From Ziziphus jujuba (taxonomy: Eukaryota; Streptophyta; Magnoliopsida; Rosales; Rhamnaceae), in NCBI RefSeq assembly GCF_031755915.1, contig NC_083384.1, positions 22,070,001-22,134,000 on the forward strand: 64,000 nt of DNA, given 5' to 3'. How positions within the stretch are numbered: the stretch's first letter is position 1; every line of letters begins with the position of its first letter. Positions 9,976 through 21,216 of the stretch are shown here, one piece after another. The notes beneath the pieces are model-generated. The model saw only the letters and a program-made list of their open reading frames with translations, made no database searches and had not been told where the DNA came from. Made by a program: the position numbers and the translations under genes.

Positions 9976-12434
9976 ATGGCAGATTCAAGGGTGAGAAGAG
10001 GAGATCCACCTTTAAGAATTAATGAAGAGGAGTTCGTAGGATTTAAAGGTGATTCCCGAGCTATGGGGAATGGTGAGCAAATGGACATGAGGGCTATAGT
10101 GGAGCAATTGCAGCGGATGAATGCCTGATTTGACAATATAGATCAAAGGATGGACATGATAGAAACATCATAAAGAGGGCCAAATATAAGATTGGATGCT
10201 CATGGAGGACGAGGTTGAGATCAAAGAGGCCAAGGGCTACCAAGAGAGGAGTTAGAGGAGGAAAAATTCGAAGATGACTTCGAAGAAGTAATGGATGAAA
10301 CACTTGCTGTCCAAGAGAGGCTAGGACATGGGAGGCATAGGAGAAAGGATGTAGATGATGATCTTGGCAACATCAAGGTAAACATCCCACCATTCATGGG
10401 TAAAAGTGATTCGAAAGCATATTTGGAATGGGAAAAGAGAATGGAGATGATCTTTGATTGTCATAATTATTCGAAGGCTAAGAAGGTGAAATTGGCAGCA
10501 ATGGAGCTTGGCCATTATACACTCCAATGGTGGACCAATGATCAAAATACCCGATGGAGAGTTGGTGATGACTTGATCACTACATGGCGCCAAATGAAGG
10601 GAGCCATGATGAAGCGGTTCGTACCATCACATTATCATAGGTTGCTGCATCAAAGCTTCAATCCTTATCTCAAGGAAGTAGGTCAGTGGAGGATTATTAC
10701 AAGGAGATGGAGATGCTTATGATGAGATTAAACATGAATGAGGATAGAGAAACAACCATGAAAAGACTCCTTGGTGGTCTGAATCGTGAGATAGCCAACC
10801 AACTAGAATTGCAACAATATGTGGAATTGGAGGAGATGTTGCATGTGTGGCTATTAAATTGGACCATCAATTCAAGAGGAGGTGTTTTCAACAGTGAAAG
10901 ATCAAATCCAAGTGGCTGGAGAAACAATCCTACCTTTGAAAACAACCCAAAGCTGAAAGTTGGAGAAGAAAGTTCAAATTGGCCAAGGAGAGAGACTATA
11001 ACCGAATCTATCCAAGAAGACAAAAGTGAAGGTAAGTCTGATCCTAAGCCTTCTAAAACTCATGAAATTGTGTGTCTTAAGTGCCAGGGATGAGACCACA
11101 TCGCTAGCCAATGCCCAAATAGGAGGATTATAGTGTTGAAAGGTAATGGTGAGCTAGAATCCGAAAGTGAAGAAAATGATGTTGAAATTGAAATTGAAGA
11201 TGGAAAAGTCGGAGATGATGAGCATGAGGAACCTGAAACACTCCAACCTTCAAGGGATGAATTGAGCTTGGTTGCAAGGAGGGTCCTTACTGTATACAAA
11301 GATGAGGAACAAATTCAAAGAGAAAACATATTCCATACTCGATGTAAAATTTAAGATAATGTATGTAGTATGATAATTGATAGTGGAAGTTGTGGTAATG
11401 TAATTAGTAATGTGGTAGTTGATAAATTAGGATTAACAACTATTAAACATCCTGAACCATATAAATTACAATGGCTTAATGACAGTGGTGAGATAAAAGT
11501 AAATAAACAAGGCAAAGTAAAATTCAGCATTAATACATATGTGGATGTTGTATTGTGTGATGTTATTCCTAAACATGTGGGTCATATTTTGTTGGGTAGG
11601 CCATGGCAATTTGATAGAGATGCTATCCATTATGGTAGAGGGAATAGCATTGTATTTAAATTTAAAGCGAAAAAGTTTAAGCTGGAGCCATTAACTCTAA
11701 AGGAAGTATTTAGCTATCAACTTCAAATGCAACAAAGGAGGGAAGCCGAGAGGCTTAATGTATGTCCTCTAAAACCCATGTTGAGTGGAAAATTTTTAAC
11801 AAACCAGAGAGAGAGAAAGTGAGAGACAAAGCCAAGTATGAGAGAAAACAAATGCAAAGGGTGAGTGGGAAAGAAAAAGAAAGGAAAGAGAAGAAAAATA
11901 AAAAAATTTTCTTGGCTTTGGTGATGTTAATAAAGTAATTATGAATAAGAAATCATTGCTGGTCATGAATTTTAAAGATACTTATTTAAAGATGTTTTTA
12001 TTGTATAGAACTTTATCTGCATTATTGCGAGCTTTACTTAGTGGAAATTTTAAAATTTGAGAAACATTGTTTACTAACTTTAAAAAGTGTAATTTTTACC
12101 ATAATGAGCATGTATGTTTACTAACTTTAAAAAGTGTAATTTTTTACCATAATGAGCATGTATTTCTAGATTTTGTTGTGACAGTGTTTGATCCAGGAGA
12201 ATTGATTTAGTTGCACTTACAAAAGGAGAGGTTTCCTAAACAAAGAAAGTCAAAGCTCATGCCGCGTGTGGATGGACCTTTTCAAGTTTTGAAGCGGATT
12301 AACGAGAATACCTACAAACTTAATTTAATAAGTGAGTATAGTGTTAGTGCCACATCTAATTTTACTGATTTGTCTCTTTTTCTTGCAGGTGATGACTCTG
12401 ATTTGAGGGCAAATCCTTTTCAAGAGGAGGGGGA
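9976..12434 (+). pseudogene. G4 gag-protease-integrase-tail polyprotein, broken
   Basis: Starts at the conserved ATG (MADSRVRRGDPPLRIN). In order: capsid region 10370-10850 (IPPFMGKSD, MIFDCHNYS, RVGDDLITTWRQMKGA), a zinc knuckle at ~11070-11120 with a stop after CLKCQG, a retropepsin at 11370-11700 with MIIDSGSCGNVISN intact, and an integrase tail at 12170-12430 ([23 protein letters not shown]). A 47-bp tandem duplication lies at 12068-12162. RT, RNase H and the integrase core are absent. Several stops and frameshifts in gag make it non-functional. Confidence 0.85.
12422..12434 (+). other. Polypurine tract of G4
   Basis: AAGAGGAGGGGGA directly before LTR start TGATG at 12435; it is also in-frame coding for the QEEG part of the tail. 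Confidence 0.85.
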
Positions 12435-13565
12435 TGATGTGAATCCACCCGAACCGGCTCAACCGACAACCCGCTTGGGTGCCGACCTAATAGGGATGAA
12501 GACTGGGCCGATCACTGGGGCTTAAGCTAAGAAGTTTAAGGAAAATATTGCTGTCTTTATCCAGGGATTAATTCGTATTCAAAAGGCCTTGTCCATGCCC
12601 GAAGATCTAAGACCTATTTTAAGCATACAAGTGGTGGAAGCCAGTACCGACCCGGGTAGCGGTTTTGGTGCAATTATGGTGGCCGGGAAGCGTGAAATGG
12701 TTCCAATGTTTCATGGATTTAATACATATGTCTAAGAGGACATGGAATCAAGTCAAAGCAGCTTCAAAGTCATCCAAAAAGGGGTTGTATGGATAGTTAG
12801 TAAATTTGGCCTGCTTTCGCTGTATTTTGTGCTGGCTTCAGTGTATTGTGCTGAGTTGGCTTTTTCTCTTTCCTCCAAGCAAGGGAAACGTGTTGGAATC
12901 CATAATAAGCTTATTTGGCATCCTAAAAAGCATATAGAAGCTGATTTGGAGCTCAATGAGGTTAAAGATTTGTCAAAGTCAACTTAGTCAAAAAGCTAGT
13001 GTTTTAGTTTCCTAATTTGACTCCACTTTTTGTTTTAGGCAATTACCATTCATTTTTGGTTTTTATTTATTTATTTGCTCGAAAAATAAGTTTAGGGAAT
13101 TTATTATTTTATTATTTTCATTGTAAATTAATTAATACTTAGTTCAAAATAAAGGAATTAATTAATTCAAATTAGATTAGGAAAGGAGTGAGAATTTCGG
13201 CCACCATAGGAAACTACTTTGTATGGCTAGTTTCCCCTTTGTTTTTAGGGTTTTATTTTATGACTTTATAGCCTACTTAAAGGCTTATTTTCAATAAGAA
13301 TTAAGCTTGAATTTTATATAGAAAATTATTTGTGAGATTCAATTCTCTTTGTTCTTTTGAACACCTAAAACACCATTACTGAATGAGTGTTTTAGTTTTA
13401 ACTTATCAATAGGATTTCCATCACTTATTGTGGGGTCTTTATTATATACCAAAGTTTCTAATCACAGGTTGGTTAGAGGTGAAGATGACCATTAGAACTT
13501 GAACATAATTAGATATAAGCTAATATAATACAGGTTTAGGAGTAGGTCATCCTAGGTTCGTATTA
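12435..13565 (+). repeat. 3' LTR of G4
   Basis: TGATGTGAATCC... to ...CCTAGGTTCGTATTA, 1131 bp, the same length as the 5' LTR but with many substitutions. The LTR-coded tail is present (GGTTTTGG...MVPMFHGFNTYV region up to ~12735) but holds one stop in GPITGA-stop-AKKF. Confidence 0.9.
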
Positions 13566-13628
13566 CTCATCTTCATTAATTCTTAATGAGCCATATCCTA
13601 CTCCTCTTCTCATCTTTGAATCTACCAT
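13566..13628 (-). pseudogene. G3 gag N-terminus (continuation of 5250-6368)
   Basis: Encodes MVDSKMRRG... then SLRINED, the start of gag, with the ATG at 13626-13628. It joins the rest of gag at 6368 if the 6369-13565 complex is removed. Confidence 0.75.
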
Positions 13629-14712
13629 CTTACTAAAAATTTTGAAAAAAGGTTCGGATTTTGACCCTCTTTTAGGCTCACACACTCTTGCCTTTTTCCA
13701 CTTAAAGAATTAACTCAAAGTGATAATTAAAACATGCTTAAACAGCACCTAGATCACAAGTGTACCTTAATTTAAACTTATCATTAAAACAGCAACTAAA
13801 TCAAACAAATACCGAGCGGAATGAAACTACCTATTATCTGCTTTTCTAAGCAAAAACAACGTAAATCAATAAGCTAATTTTTGGAATGAAATAAAAGCTA
13901 CCTAGAATATTAATGAAGTAATAATTCAAGGAATAAATATATAGAAAGAAATTCAAACATGAACAATAATCAAATTGAACAAAAATTTAGGATAGCTGTT
14001 GGTTGTTGGTCTTTGTAATTCAAGTTTTTGTATCAAATCCTTTAACTAATTTTAATCCAAATAGTTTAAGCACTTAAGAATACAAATTTCCAGCAGCAAT
14101 ATAAAATTCCAGCAACTCCAAATTTCACAATTTTCTAGCAAACAAATTTCCAACTCCAAATTCAATAAGTCAGCCTTCTGTGCAGTTTTTTTTTTTTTTT
14201 TTTTTATTTTGCTTTTTGGCTTTTTCTTTTTTTTTTTTTTTTTTTTTGGTATCTGTTTTTTTTTTTTCACTAACAGAATATAAAATCAAACCAGTAGCAA
14301 ATCAACAACAAGAAAATTGCAACTCTAACCACCAAAATTCCACAAACACGTGACCAACAAAGTTCAAACTTGTAAATTTTGTAAATTTATATCTTTCGCC
14401 GCAAACTCCTTTTTTTTTAATATTTGAATGCAATTATTTAAGATAAAAAATGCAAAGAAAAATAAACAATAAACTAAATTACTAAGTGCAAAGATGAAAA
14501 ATAACTAATAAACTAGGAAGCAAAAATACGGTAAAACAAGGAACCTAATTCGGCTATGAATGAATTTTTATTCTTTTCTTAAGATGCAAAATGTGTATGA
14601 TCATAAAAGCATCCTTAACCAGTGCTAAAATTGTACATTAACATTTTAAAAAAAAAAGATAAAACAAATAAGATAGATCAAACCTGAACAAAACATTGGC
14701 TCTGATACCAAA
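13629..14712 (-). other. G3 leader and primer-binding site
   Basis: Leader homologous to other Gypsy copies, with two long A-runs in the sense direction (T-runs at 14186-14206 and 14226-14249). The primer-binding site TGGTATCAGAGCC is the complement of 14698-14710. A K-rich open frame across the T-runs is an artefact of low complexity. Confidence 0.75.
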
Positions 14713-15099
14713 TGATACGAGCCTAAGTCGACTCGTACCTAAACCCATATTATATTAGCCCGGAATCAAAAAACTAAGTTCAAGTTATTATGGCCACTTT
14801 AACCTCTAATCAACCTATGACTAGAAACCTTGGTATATTGAAGACGCCATAATAGGTGATGGAAATCCTATTGATAAGTTAAACTAAACACTCATTCTCT
14901 AATGGTGTTTTAAGTGTTTAAAAAGAACAAAGAGAATTCTTTTCTCACAAATAATTTTTTGAATAATGTTGAAGGTGTGTTCTTTCTCAAAAATAAGCCC
15001 TTAAATAGGCTAGAGTCACAAAACAATAAACCCTAGAAACTATAGGTAAAACCGGCCACCAAAGAGAAGAGGAAACATGTTGGCCTATTCTCACACTAC
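14713..15099 (-). repeat. 5' LTR of G3, truncated
   Basis: Starts TGATACGAGCCTAAG and aligns with 2847-3230 of the 3' LTR, then stops within CTATTCTCACACTAC at ~15099. The remaining ~750 bp (R/U3 side) are deleted. The junction with Copia gag shares the dinucleotide AC. Confidence 0.85.
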
Positions 15100-16479
15100 A
15101 AGTGCTAAAGAAGTTTGGTTAAAGTTGCACGAAGAATTTCAAGGAAACACTAGAACTAGAAAAATGCAAGTTTTGAACTTAAGAAGATAATTTTAAACAA
15201 TTAGAATGAAATAAAATGAGTTGGTTAAGGACTTCACTAATAGACTACTAAAGGTTATGAACAAAATTAGAGTCCTTGGAGAGCCATTGACCGACCAAAG
15301 GGTTGTAGAGAAGGTATTGGTGAGCTTACCTGAAAAATTTTAAGCTAAGATTTATTCCCTTGAGGAACCAAGGAATCGTAGTGAGATTATTTTAAGTGAG
15401 CTTATCAATGCCCTCTAAGAAACCAAACAAAGAAGAGCCATGAGAAAGGAGGATTCTTTGGAAAGTGCTTTTATGTCTAGTCAAAGCAAAAAGAACAAAG
15501 GAGGAACTAGTTATGGAGCTTTCAACAACAACAATGCAAGGCAACAACAAAGAGGACAACAACAAAACTATGGAGGTTATCCATCATTTCCCCATTGCAA
15601 GAAATATGGACATGCACCAAACAAGTATTTTTGGAGACTGGATGCAACTTGTGAAAGTGTGGACAAAGAGGACATGTTGGCAAAGTATGCAAGCAGGGAA
15701 GGCAACAAGCAATTGTTATGAATGAGGAGGCCGAGACCATATTTGTGGTTACATGCCTTAAAGCTACAAGTAGTGGTTTTGGTTGGTTGGTAGGTAGTGG
15801 TTGTTCATACCACATGATTTTTAAAGAAACCAACTTTGTGGAGCTTGACCGATCCTACAAGACAAGGGTGAAGATTGGGAATGAAAGCTTCATGGATGTA
15901 GATGGAAAAGGAGACATGTCATTGCACACCAATAAAGGTACCAAAATTATGCAAAATGTTCTATATGTGTCTTCATTGTGTGAAAGCTTGCTGAGTGTTA
16001 CACAATTGGTTGAAAAGGGATATGTTTTGAACTTTGGTTATGATGGTTGTTTGATATCGGATACTTGTGGAAATGAGGTGTTTAAAGTTGCCTTGAAAGA
16101 TAAAAGCTATAGGTTGAATTTACTAGATAGTGAACAAGCTTTGAGAAGCAAATTTAGTTCATTTCTCAACTTTGACATAAAAGGCTTGGTCACTCTAGTT
16201 ATGGTGTGATGAAGAATAATAATTCTTTGGTGAATGATATTCCCTTGATTGATGATGTGAAAAATGTTTGTGAAGTTTGTCAACTTGGAAAGTCTACTAG
16301 GTTCCCATTTAGTAATGCTTTGGTGGATAATATGCCATTGATTGATGATGTGAAAAATGTTTGTGAAGTTTGTTAACTTTAAAAGTTCGCAAGGTCACCA
16401 TTTCCTAAGGCTGGTGCATGGAAAGCCAAGGAGAAGTTAGAACTTGTTTATTCGGATGTGTGTGGTCCTATGGGTATGT
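15100..16479 (+). pseudogene. C1 gag end, zinc knuckle, protease and pre-integrase
   Basis: Resumes Copia gag (SAKEVWLKLHEEFQGNTRTR). The zinc knuckle at ~15585-15640 has lost two Cys (FPHCKKYGH...KYFW). The protease motif reads VGSGCSYHM, where C2 and C3 have VDSGCSHHM, so the catalytic Asp is Gly. The pre-integrase region carries LLSVTQLVEKGYVLNF. A partial local duplication of the LIDDVKNVCEVCQLGKS segment lies at 16230-16400. Multiple stops and frameshifts; interrupted at 16479 by solo LTR G5. Confidence 0.85.
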
Positions 16480-17513
16480 TGATGTGATTCTGCTCGTGCC
16501 CACACATCCATCCATGTCTCGGAGGGCAACCATACCTCGAATACCTCGAAGGGCATCCATACGTCGGAGGACATCCACACCTCGGGGAGCATTTTACCTC
16601 GGACAACATCAGTCCATCCATGTCTCGGACAACACTGGTGTCTTCCATGTCTCGGACAACACCAGTTCCTTTGGACATCAACAGCACATTCACACCACGG
16701 ACAACATTCCACCTCGGCTATCCACTATCTCGGACATCTGACTCTTGTTCAACTATTTCAGACATTTTACTATTGTCCAGCTATCTCGGACATCTGACTC
16801 TTGGACAATATCAACTATCTCGGCCAGTTGACACTATATAGTTCGGACACAAACTAACTCAGATGAAAGGCATGTTCGGACACAAGCTAACTTGGATGGA
16901 AGACAAGATCGGTCATGAGTTAGCTCGATTGAAGACATAATTCAGCCTAGATGTTAAAGTCAACTCTTTACCTAATTTGCAATTGACCTTCTTTTTTTTT
17001 GGGTTTTTATTTCTTTATTTTCTGGACAAATAACTTTAGGAAGGTTTTATTTTATTCTTTCCATTTTAAATTAATTAATTCCTAATTTAATATAAAGGAA
17101 TTAATTAATCAAACTTAGATTAGGAAAGGAAGTATAGTTTCGGCCAACTAGGTTTCTTTATATGTATGGCCGGTTTTACCTAGAGTTTTTAGGGTTTATT
17201 TTGTTTCTTTCAAAGCCTATTTAAAGGCTTATTTTTCAATAAGAATATAACTTTGATTTGATTAAGAAAATACTTGTGAGATTAATTATGTCTTTGTTCT
17301 TCTAAAACACCTAAAACACCATTAGAGAATTGGTTGTTTTAGCTTGACTTATCAATAGGTTTTCCATCCCCTATTATGGCGTCTACATTATACCAAGGTT
17401 TCTAACCACAGGTTGGTTAGGGGTTGAGGTCAATTCCATTAGAACTTGAATTTAATTAAGATCCGGGCTAAAATAATATGGGTTTAGGAGCAGGTTGTCC
17501 TAGGTACATATCA
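16480..17513 (+). repeat. G5: solo Gypsy LTR in C1 integrase
   Basis: Starts TGATGTGATTC and ends CCTAGGTACATATCA. Flanks TATGT (16475-16479) and TGTGT (17514-17518) fit a TSD with one substitution. The right half (16980-17513) matches the family LTR, including the TTAATTAATT hairpin and TATTTAAAGGC. The left half (about 16490-16975) is unrelated to other LTRs here and consists of degenerate repeats built on CTCGGACA/CATCCA. No internal region is present, consistent with LTR-LTR recombination. Confidence 0.8.
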
Positions 17514-18730
17514 TGTGTCTTCTTTGAATGGTTGTAGATACTTTCTTACCTTCATTGTTAACTACTCTAGGATGTGTTGGGTTTATTTTCTTACATGTAA
17601 ATCACAAGTTCTTGAAAAGTTTATGGAATTTAAGAAAATGGTTGAAAATCAAAGTAGGTCCATCTTGAAGTGCTTAAGGATTGATGGCTACTTGCTTAGA
17701 CATGTCTTTAGGAGGAACCAAAATGAACCCACCTTGTATATGAGGATTGAAGGAAGCATGGTAGTGGTTTCTTTGTCTGTGAAAGACTTAATGGTCACTG
17801 GTGAGGACCTAAGGAATGTGGATAAGCTATGGCATTAACTTGAGGAGGAGTCTGAGATGTTTAGGTTGGTTCTCATGAATTACTTCCTTGGTATGGAAGT
17901 AATGCAATGCCAAAGAGGAATATTTATATCACAAGAAAAGTACATTAAAGATCTTTTGCAGAAGTTTAATCTTATATAATGCAATGCAATGAGCACTCTA
18001 ATGATCCAAGGAGGGAAGTACCAAAAGGAGGATGACACACCGAAGGTAAATTCTACTCTTTATAAATCCTCAATTGGTAGTTTGCTTTATGTGTGCTCAT
18101 CTAGGCTGGATATTATGTATTTCAGGCATTTTCTTTCAAGATACATGCAAGCACCGACCCAAACTCATTTTAGAGGTGCCAAAAGAGTTCTTAGGTATCT
18201 TAAGGGCTCCAGTGATTATGGAGTTTGGTATGAAGCAAAGGATGAGTTGAAGCTTGTTGGTTATTCGGATAGTGATTGGTCGGGCTGCATTGATGATACA
18301 AGGAGTACTTCGGGCTACTTTTTTTCACTTGGAAGTGGTCCTTTCTCACGAAATGCAAAGAAGTAAAGCATAATGGGTCAAAGGACCATGGAAGCCGAAT
18401 ACATTGCTTGCTCAAGCTATGCAAACCAATGTATATGGTTAAGGAAGTTGATGGGAGATCTTGGTCATACTCAAGAATGTCCAACCATCATTAAATGTGA
18501 CAACACTTTAGCAATTTCAATGGCCAAGAACCCGGTACAACATGGAAGAACAAACATATTTCGGTGAAATATCATTCCTTGAGGGAGTTTGAAGATCTTG
18601 GAGAAGTTTATTTGGAGTATGTGAATTTAGAGGATAACCTTTTGGATGTGTTCATAAAGCCACTTGGAAAGACCAGATTTGTGGCATCAAGGACTCTCCT
18701 TAATGTATCTAGCAAGATTACCAAGGAGGA
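17514..18730 (+). pseudogene. C1 integrase start, RT end and RNase H
   Basis: Begins in the integrase core (RYFLTFIVNYSRMCWVYFL), then at ~17690 jumps directly to the RT (RNQNEPTLYMR). By comparison with C2, over 1 kb covering the second half of the integrase core and the first half of RT is missing. The RT catalytic box YVDD of C2/C3 is SVKD here. RNase H (DSDWSGCIDDTRSTSGY, MEAEYIACSS) follows, with a stop after RNAKK. The reading ends at the polypurine stretch AAGGAGGAA before the 3' LTR. Confidence 0.85.
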
Positions 18731-18731
18731 A

Positions 18732-19188
18732 CGTTGAAAAGGTGGTAATCTTGCCGCCTTGTGCAAACCAAAGTTCACCAAGGTTTGCACCCTCTTTCTT
18801 TCCTTACAAGAAATATTTTGTTGAATGTCTTAAAGTAGTATTTATGTCTATATTTTATGTTCCTTTTAATGTCTTTTAAATGCGTAAGTTATATTATATT
18901 AACCTAGGAATTGTCTCTTTGTTGGGTATTGATTTTGTTTTGTAAAATGTGCTGGAAATTGTGTTTCTAGCAACATAGCTCCATTGTTGGGGCTGTCATA
19001 TTCTGGGTTTTTCCAACCTGGTTATGGTTTTTGGTTATGTTGTAATACACATGTAAAAGAAAATATAGCATAAATAATGACAACAAATGGATTTGGCAAG
19101 CCTAAAATATGCTGGTTTGGACTTGGCTTAATTGCTGAGATTTCCAGCAGTTATGGCCTATGGGTTTGAGATGAATTAGAGGCCTTAC
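18732..19188 (+). repeat. 3' LTR of C1, first part
   Basis: Starts CGTTGAAAAGGTGG (TGTTGAAA in relatives) and is cut at 19188 by G6. It continues at 31394 after the TSD CTTAC. Confidence 0.85.
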
Positions 19189-20210
19189 CGATACAAGCCT
19201 AGGTCGACTCGCACCTAAACCCTTATTATGTTAGCTTGAAATTGAAAAATTAAATTCAGGTTCTTATGGTCACCTCAACCCCTAATCAACCTTTGACTAG
19301 AAACCTTGGTATATGATGAAAATACCACAACAGGTGATGGATGCCCTATTGATAAGCCAAACTAAAACACTCGCTCTCTAATAGTGCCTTAGGTGTTTAA
19401 AGAGAACAAAGAGAATTCTATCTCACAAATAATTTTTTGAATAATATTAAAGATTCATTCTCATTGAAAAATAACCCATAAAATAGGTTAAAGTCACAAA
19501 GCAATAAGCCCTAAAAATCTAAGAGAAAACCGGTCATACAATGTCAATTTCCCAATGTGTCCGAAATTCCATTCCTTTCCTAATTCTAATTTTGATTAAT
19601 TAATTCCTTTATTTTGAATTATGAATTAATTAATTTACAATGAAAATAATAAAATAATAACTTTATTAAGTTGATTTGTCCAGCAAATAAATGAATAGAA
19701 ACTAAATAAGAGACTAATTTCTTAAAACAAAAAGGTCAAAATCAAATTAGGAAACTAGTTGAGTAGTTTTACCACTTAGGTATCTTTGACTGAATTCCAG
19801 CTTGCAAAGGCTCCAAATCAGCTCCCATATGCCAAGTAGGATGCCAAATAGGTTTATTTATGAGTCCCACACATTGCCCTTGTGTGGAACGAAGAGTAAA
19901 TGTCAATCAACAAAATATAGTAAAGTAAGTAACAAATACAGCAAAACCAGCCATCCCTTTGTGCGCAAATACCCAATGTGGTTGCTTTTGATTCTACCTT
20001 GGCTTAATTCCATGATCTCTTAATAATATTCATTGAATCCATGAAGTGTTGGATCCATGCCATGCTGTCCAGAGTCCATATTTGCATGAAAACAGCTATT
20101 CAGGTCCGTATCGTCCTGCACCAATTGGATGTTTAAAACAGGCTTTGCATCTTCGAGTGTGGACAAGCCTTTTTAAGAATTGATAACTTCTTGTATAAAG
20201 GCACCCAGGT
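19189..20210 (-). repeat. 3' LTR of G6, outer part
   Basis: Starts CGATACAAGCCTAGGTCGAC and aligns with the 5' LTR 30264-31280. It is cut at 20210 (CAGGT, TSD of G7) and continues at 26416-26530. Confidence 0.9.
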
Positions 20211-20496
20211 TGATACGAACCTAGGACGACCTGCTCCTAAACCCGTATTATATTAGCCCGGATCTTTAATTAAGTTCAAGTTCTAATGGAATGGACCTCA
20301 ACCCCTAACCAACCTGTGGTTAGAAACCTTGGTATAATGTAGACGCCACAATAGGGGATGGAAAACCTATTGATAAGTCAAGCTAAAACAAACAATTCTC
20401 TAATGGTGTTTTAGGTGTTCTCAAAGAACAAAGAGATAATTAATCTCACAAGTATTGTCTAAATCAAATCAAAGTTTTTTTATTATTGAAAAATAA

Positions 20497-20510
20497 GCCT
20501 TTAAATAGGC
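20497..20510 (-). promoter_or_regulatory. TATA-like motif in the G7 LTR
   Basis: GCCTATTTAAAGGC in the sense of the element, about 290 bp before the LTR's U5 end. It is a perfectly conserved position in almost all LTRs of the family (also at 25566-25579 and 50640-50653). Placement fits a U3 promoter; transcription start not determined. Confidence 0.5.
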
Positions 20511-20616
20511 TACAAAGCCACGAAATAAAACCCTAAAAATAAAGAAAAAACCAGCCACCACACATAAAGAAACCTAGTTGGCTGAAACTATACTTCCTTT
20601 CCTAATCTAAGTTTGA

Positions 20617-20654
20617 TTAATTAATTCCTTTATATTAAATTAGGAATTAATTAA
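20617..20654 (-). other. Conserved LTR inverted repeat
   Basis: Arms TTAATTAATTCCT and AGGAATTAATTAA (13 bp, perfect) around a 12-bp A/T loop. It recurs at the same place in the LTRs of the family, for example 6770-6807. Role unknown; it lies upstream of the TATA-like motif. Confidence 0.7.
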
Positions 20655-21216
20655 TTTACAATGGAAAGAATAAAATAAAAACCTTCCTAAAGTTATTTTT
20701 CCAGAAAATAAATAAATAAAAGCCAAAAAGTAATGGTAGTTTCCTAAAACAAAAAGTAGAATCAAATTAGGAAACCATAATACTAGCTTTTTGACTAAGT
20801 TGACTTTGACCAATCTTTGACCAAATTGAGCTCCAAAGCAGCTTCTAGATGCTTTTTAGGATGCCAAATAAACTGAATATGAAGGCCCACACGTTGCCCA
20901 TGCTTGGAAAAATAAGAAAAGGCTAATACAGTAAAATGCAGTAAAGCCAGCAAGCAATACAGCAAATTCGGCCAAATTGTTGAAGCTGTCCGTACAAGCC
21001 CTTTTTGATTGCATTTGAGGCTGATTTAACTTGATTCCATGACCTCTTAGGCATATGTATTGAACCCATAAAGCATTGGAACCATTTCATGCTTCTCGGA
21101 CTCCAAAAATGTACCAAAACAGTCACCCGGGTCCGTATCGGCTTCCACCACTTGGATGCTTAGAATAGGCTTTGTATCTTCAAGTATGGACAAGCTCAGT
21201 TGAGATTGATTACCCC

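Larger units (their letters stand above)
6369..13565. mobile_element. Head-to-head Gypsy complex with two outward U5 ends (includes G4)
   Basis: The insertion in G3 gag starts with an inverted LTR (TGATACGAACCTAGG at 6369) and ends with a direct LTR (...CCTAGGTTCGTATTA at 13565), so both outer ends are U5 termini. The flanks CTCCT (6364-6368) and CTCAT (13566-13570) replace one CTCTT of intact gag and look like a diverged TSD. The unit therefore seems to have integrated as a whole, then decayed. Inside are an LTR fragment (-), a 233-bp spacer and the complete element G4 (+). Confidence 0.65.
7661..13565 (+). mobile_element. G4: Gypsy element with both LTRs
   Basis: 5' LTR 7661-8791, primer-binding site 8794, leader to 9975, gag-protease-integrase tail 9976-12434, polypurine tract 12422-12434, 3' LTR 12435-13565. 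No RT, RNase H or integrase core occurs between protease and tail. Its two LTRs differ at many positions, so it is older than G7 and G12. Left flank CTTAC and right flank CTCAT are not a clean TSD pair. Confidence 0.85.
2847..15099 (-). mobile_element. G3: Gypsy element in C1 gag, carrying the G4 complex
   Basis: 3' LTR 2847-3944, pol/gag remnants 3945-6368, [insertion 6369-13565], gag start and leader 13566-14712, and a truncated 5' LTR 14713-15099. The outer right LTR end and some Copia gag were lost in a deletion joining LTR to Copia at ~15099. It is an old copy: many stops and a deleted polypurine tract. Confidence 0.85.

Noticed and set aside
14052..14270. Lys-rich 72-codon open frame on the minus strand
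   Set aside because: Produced by the T/A homopolymers of the G3 leader; no homology and no support in other copies.
16418..16841. Possible protein from the CTCGGACA repeat region (open on both strands)
   Set aside because: Low-complexity repeat inside a solo LTR; openness on both strands follows from the repeat, and there is no start context or family resemblance.
20923..21126. 67-codon frame repeated in the LTRs (also 25992, 45908, 51067)
   Set aside because: Repeats only because the LTR repeats. It overlaps the non-conserved part after the LTR-coded tail, and its frame is not maintained in G4 or G10.
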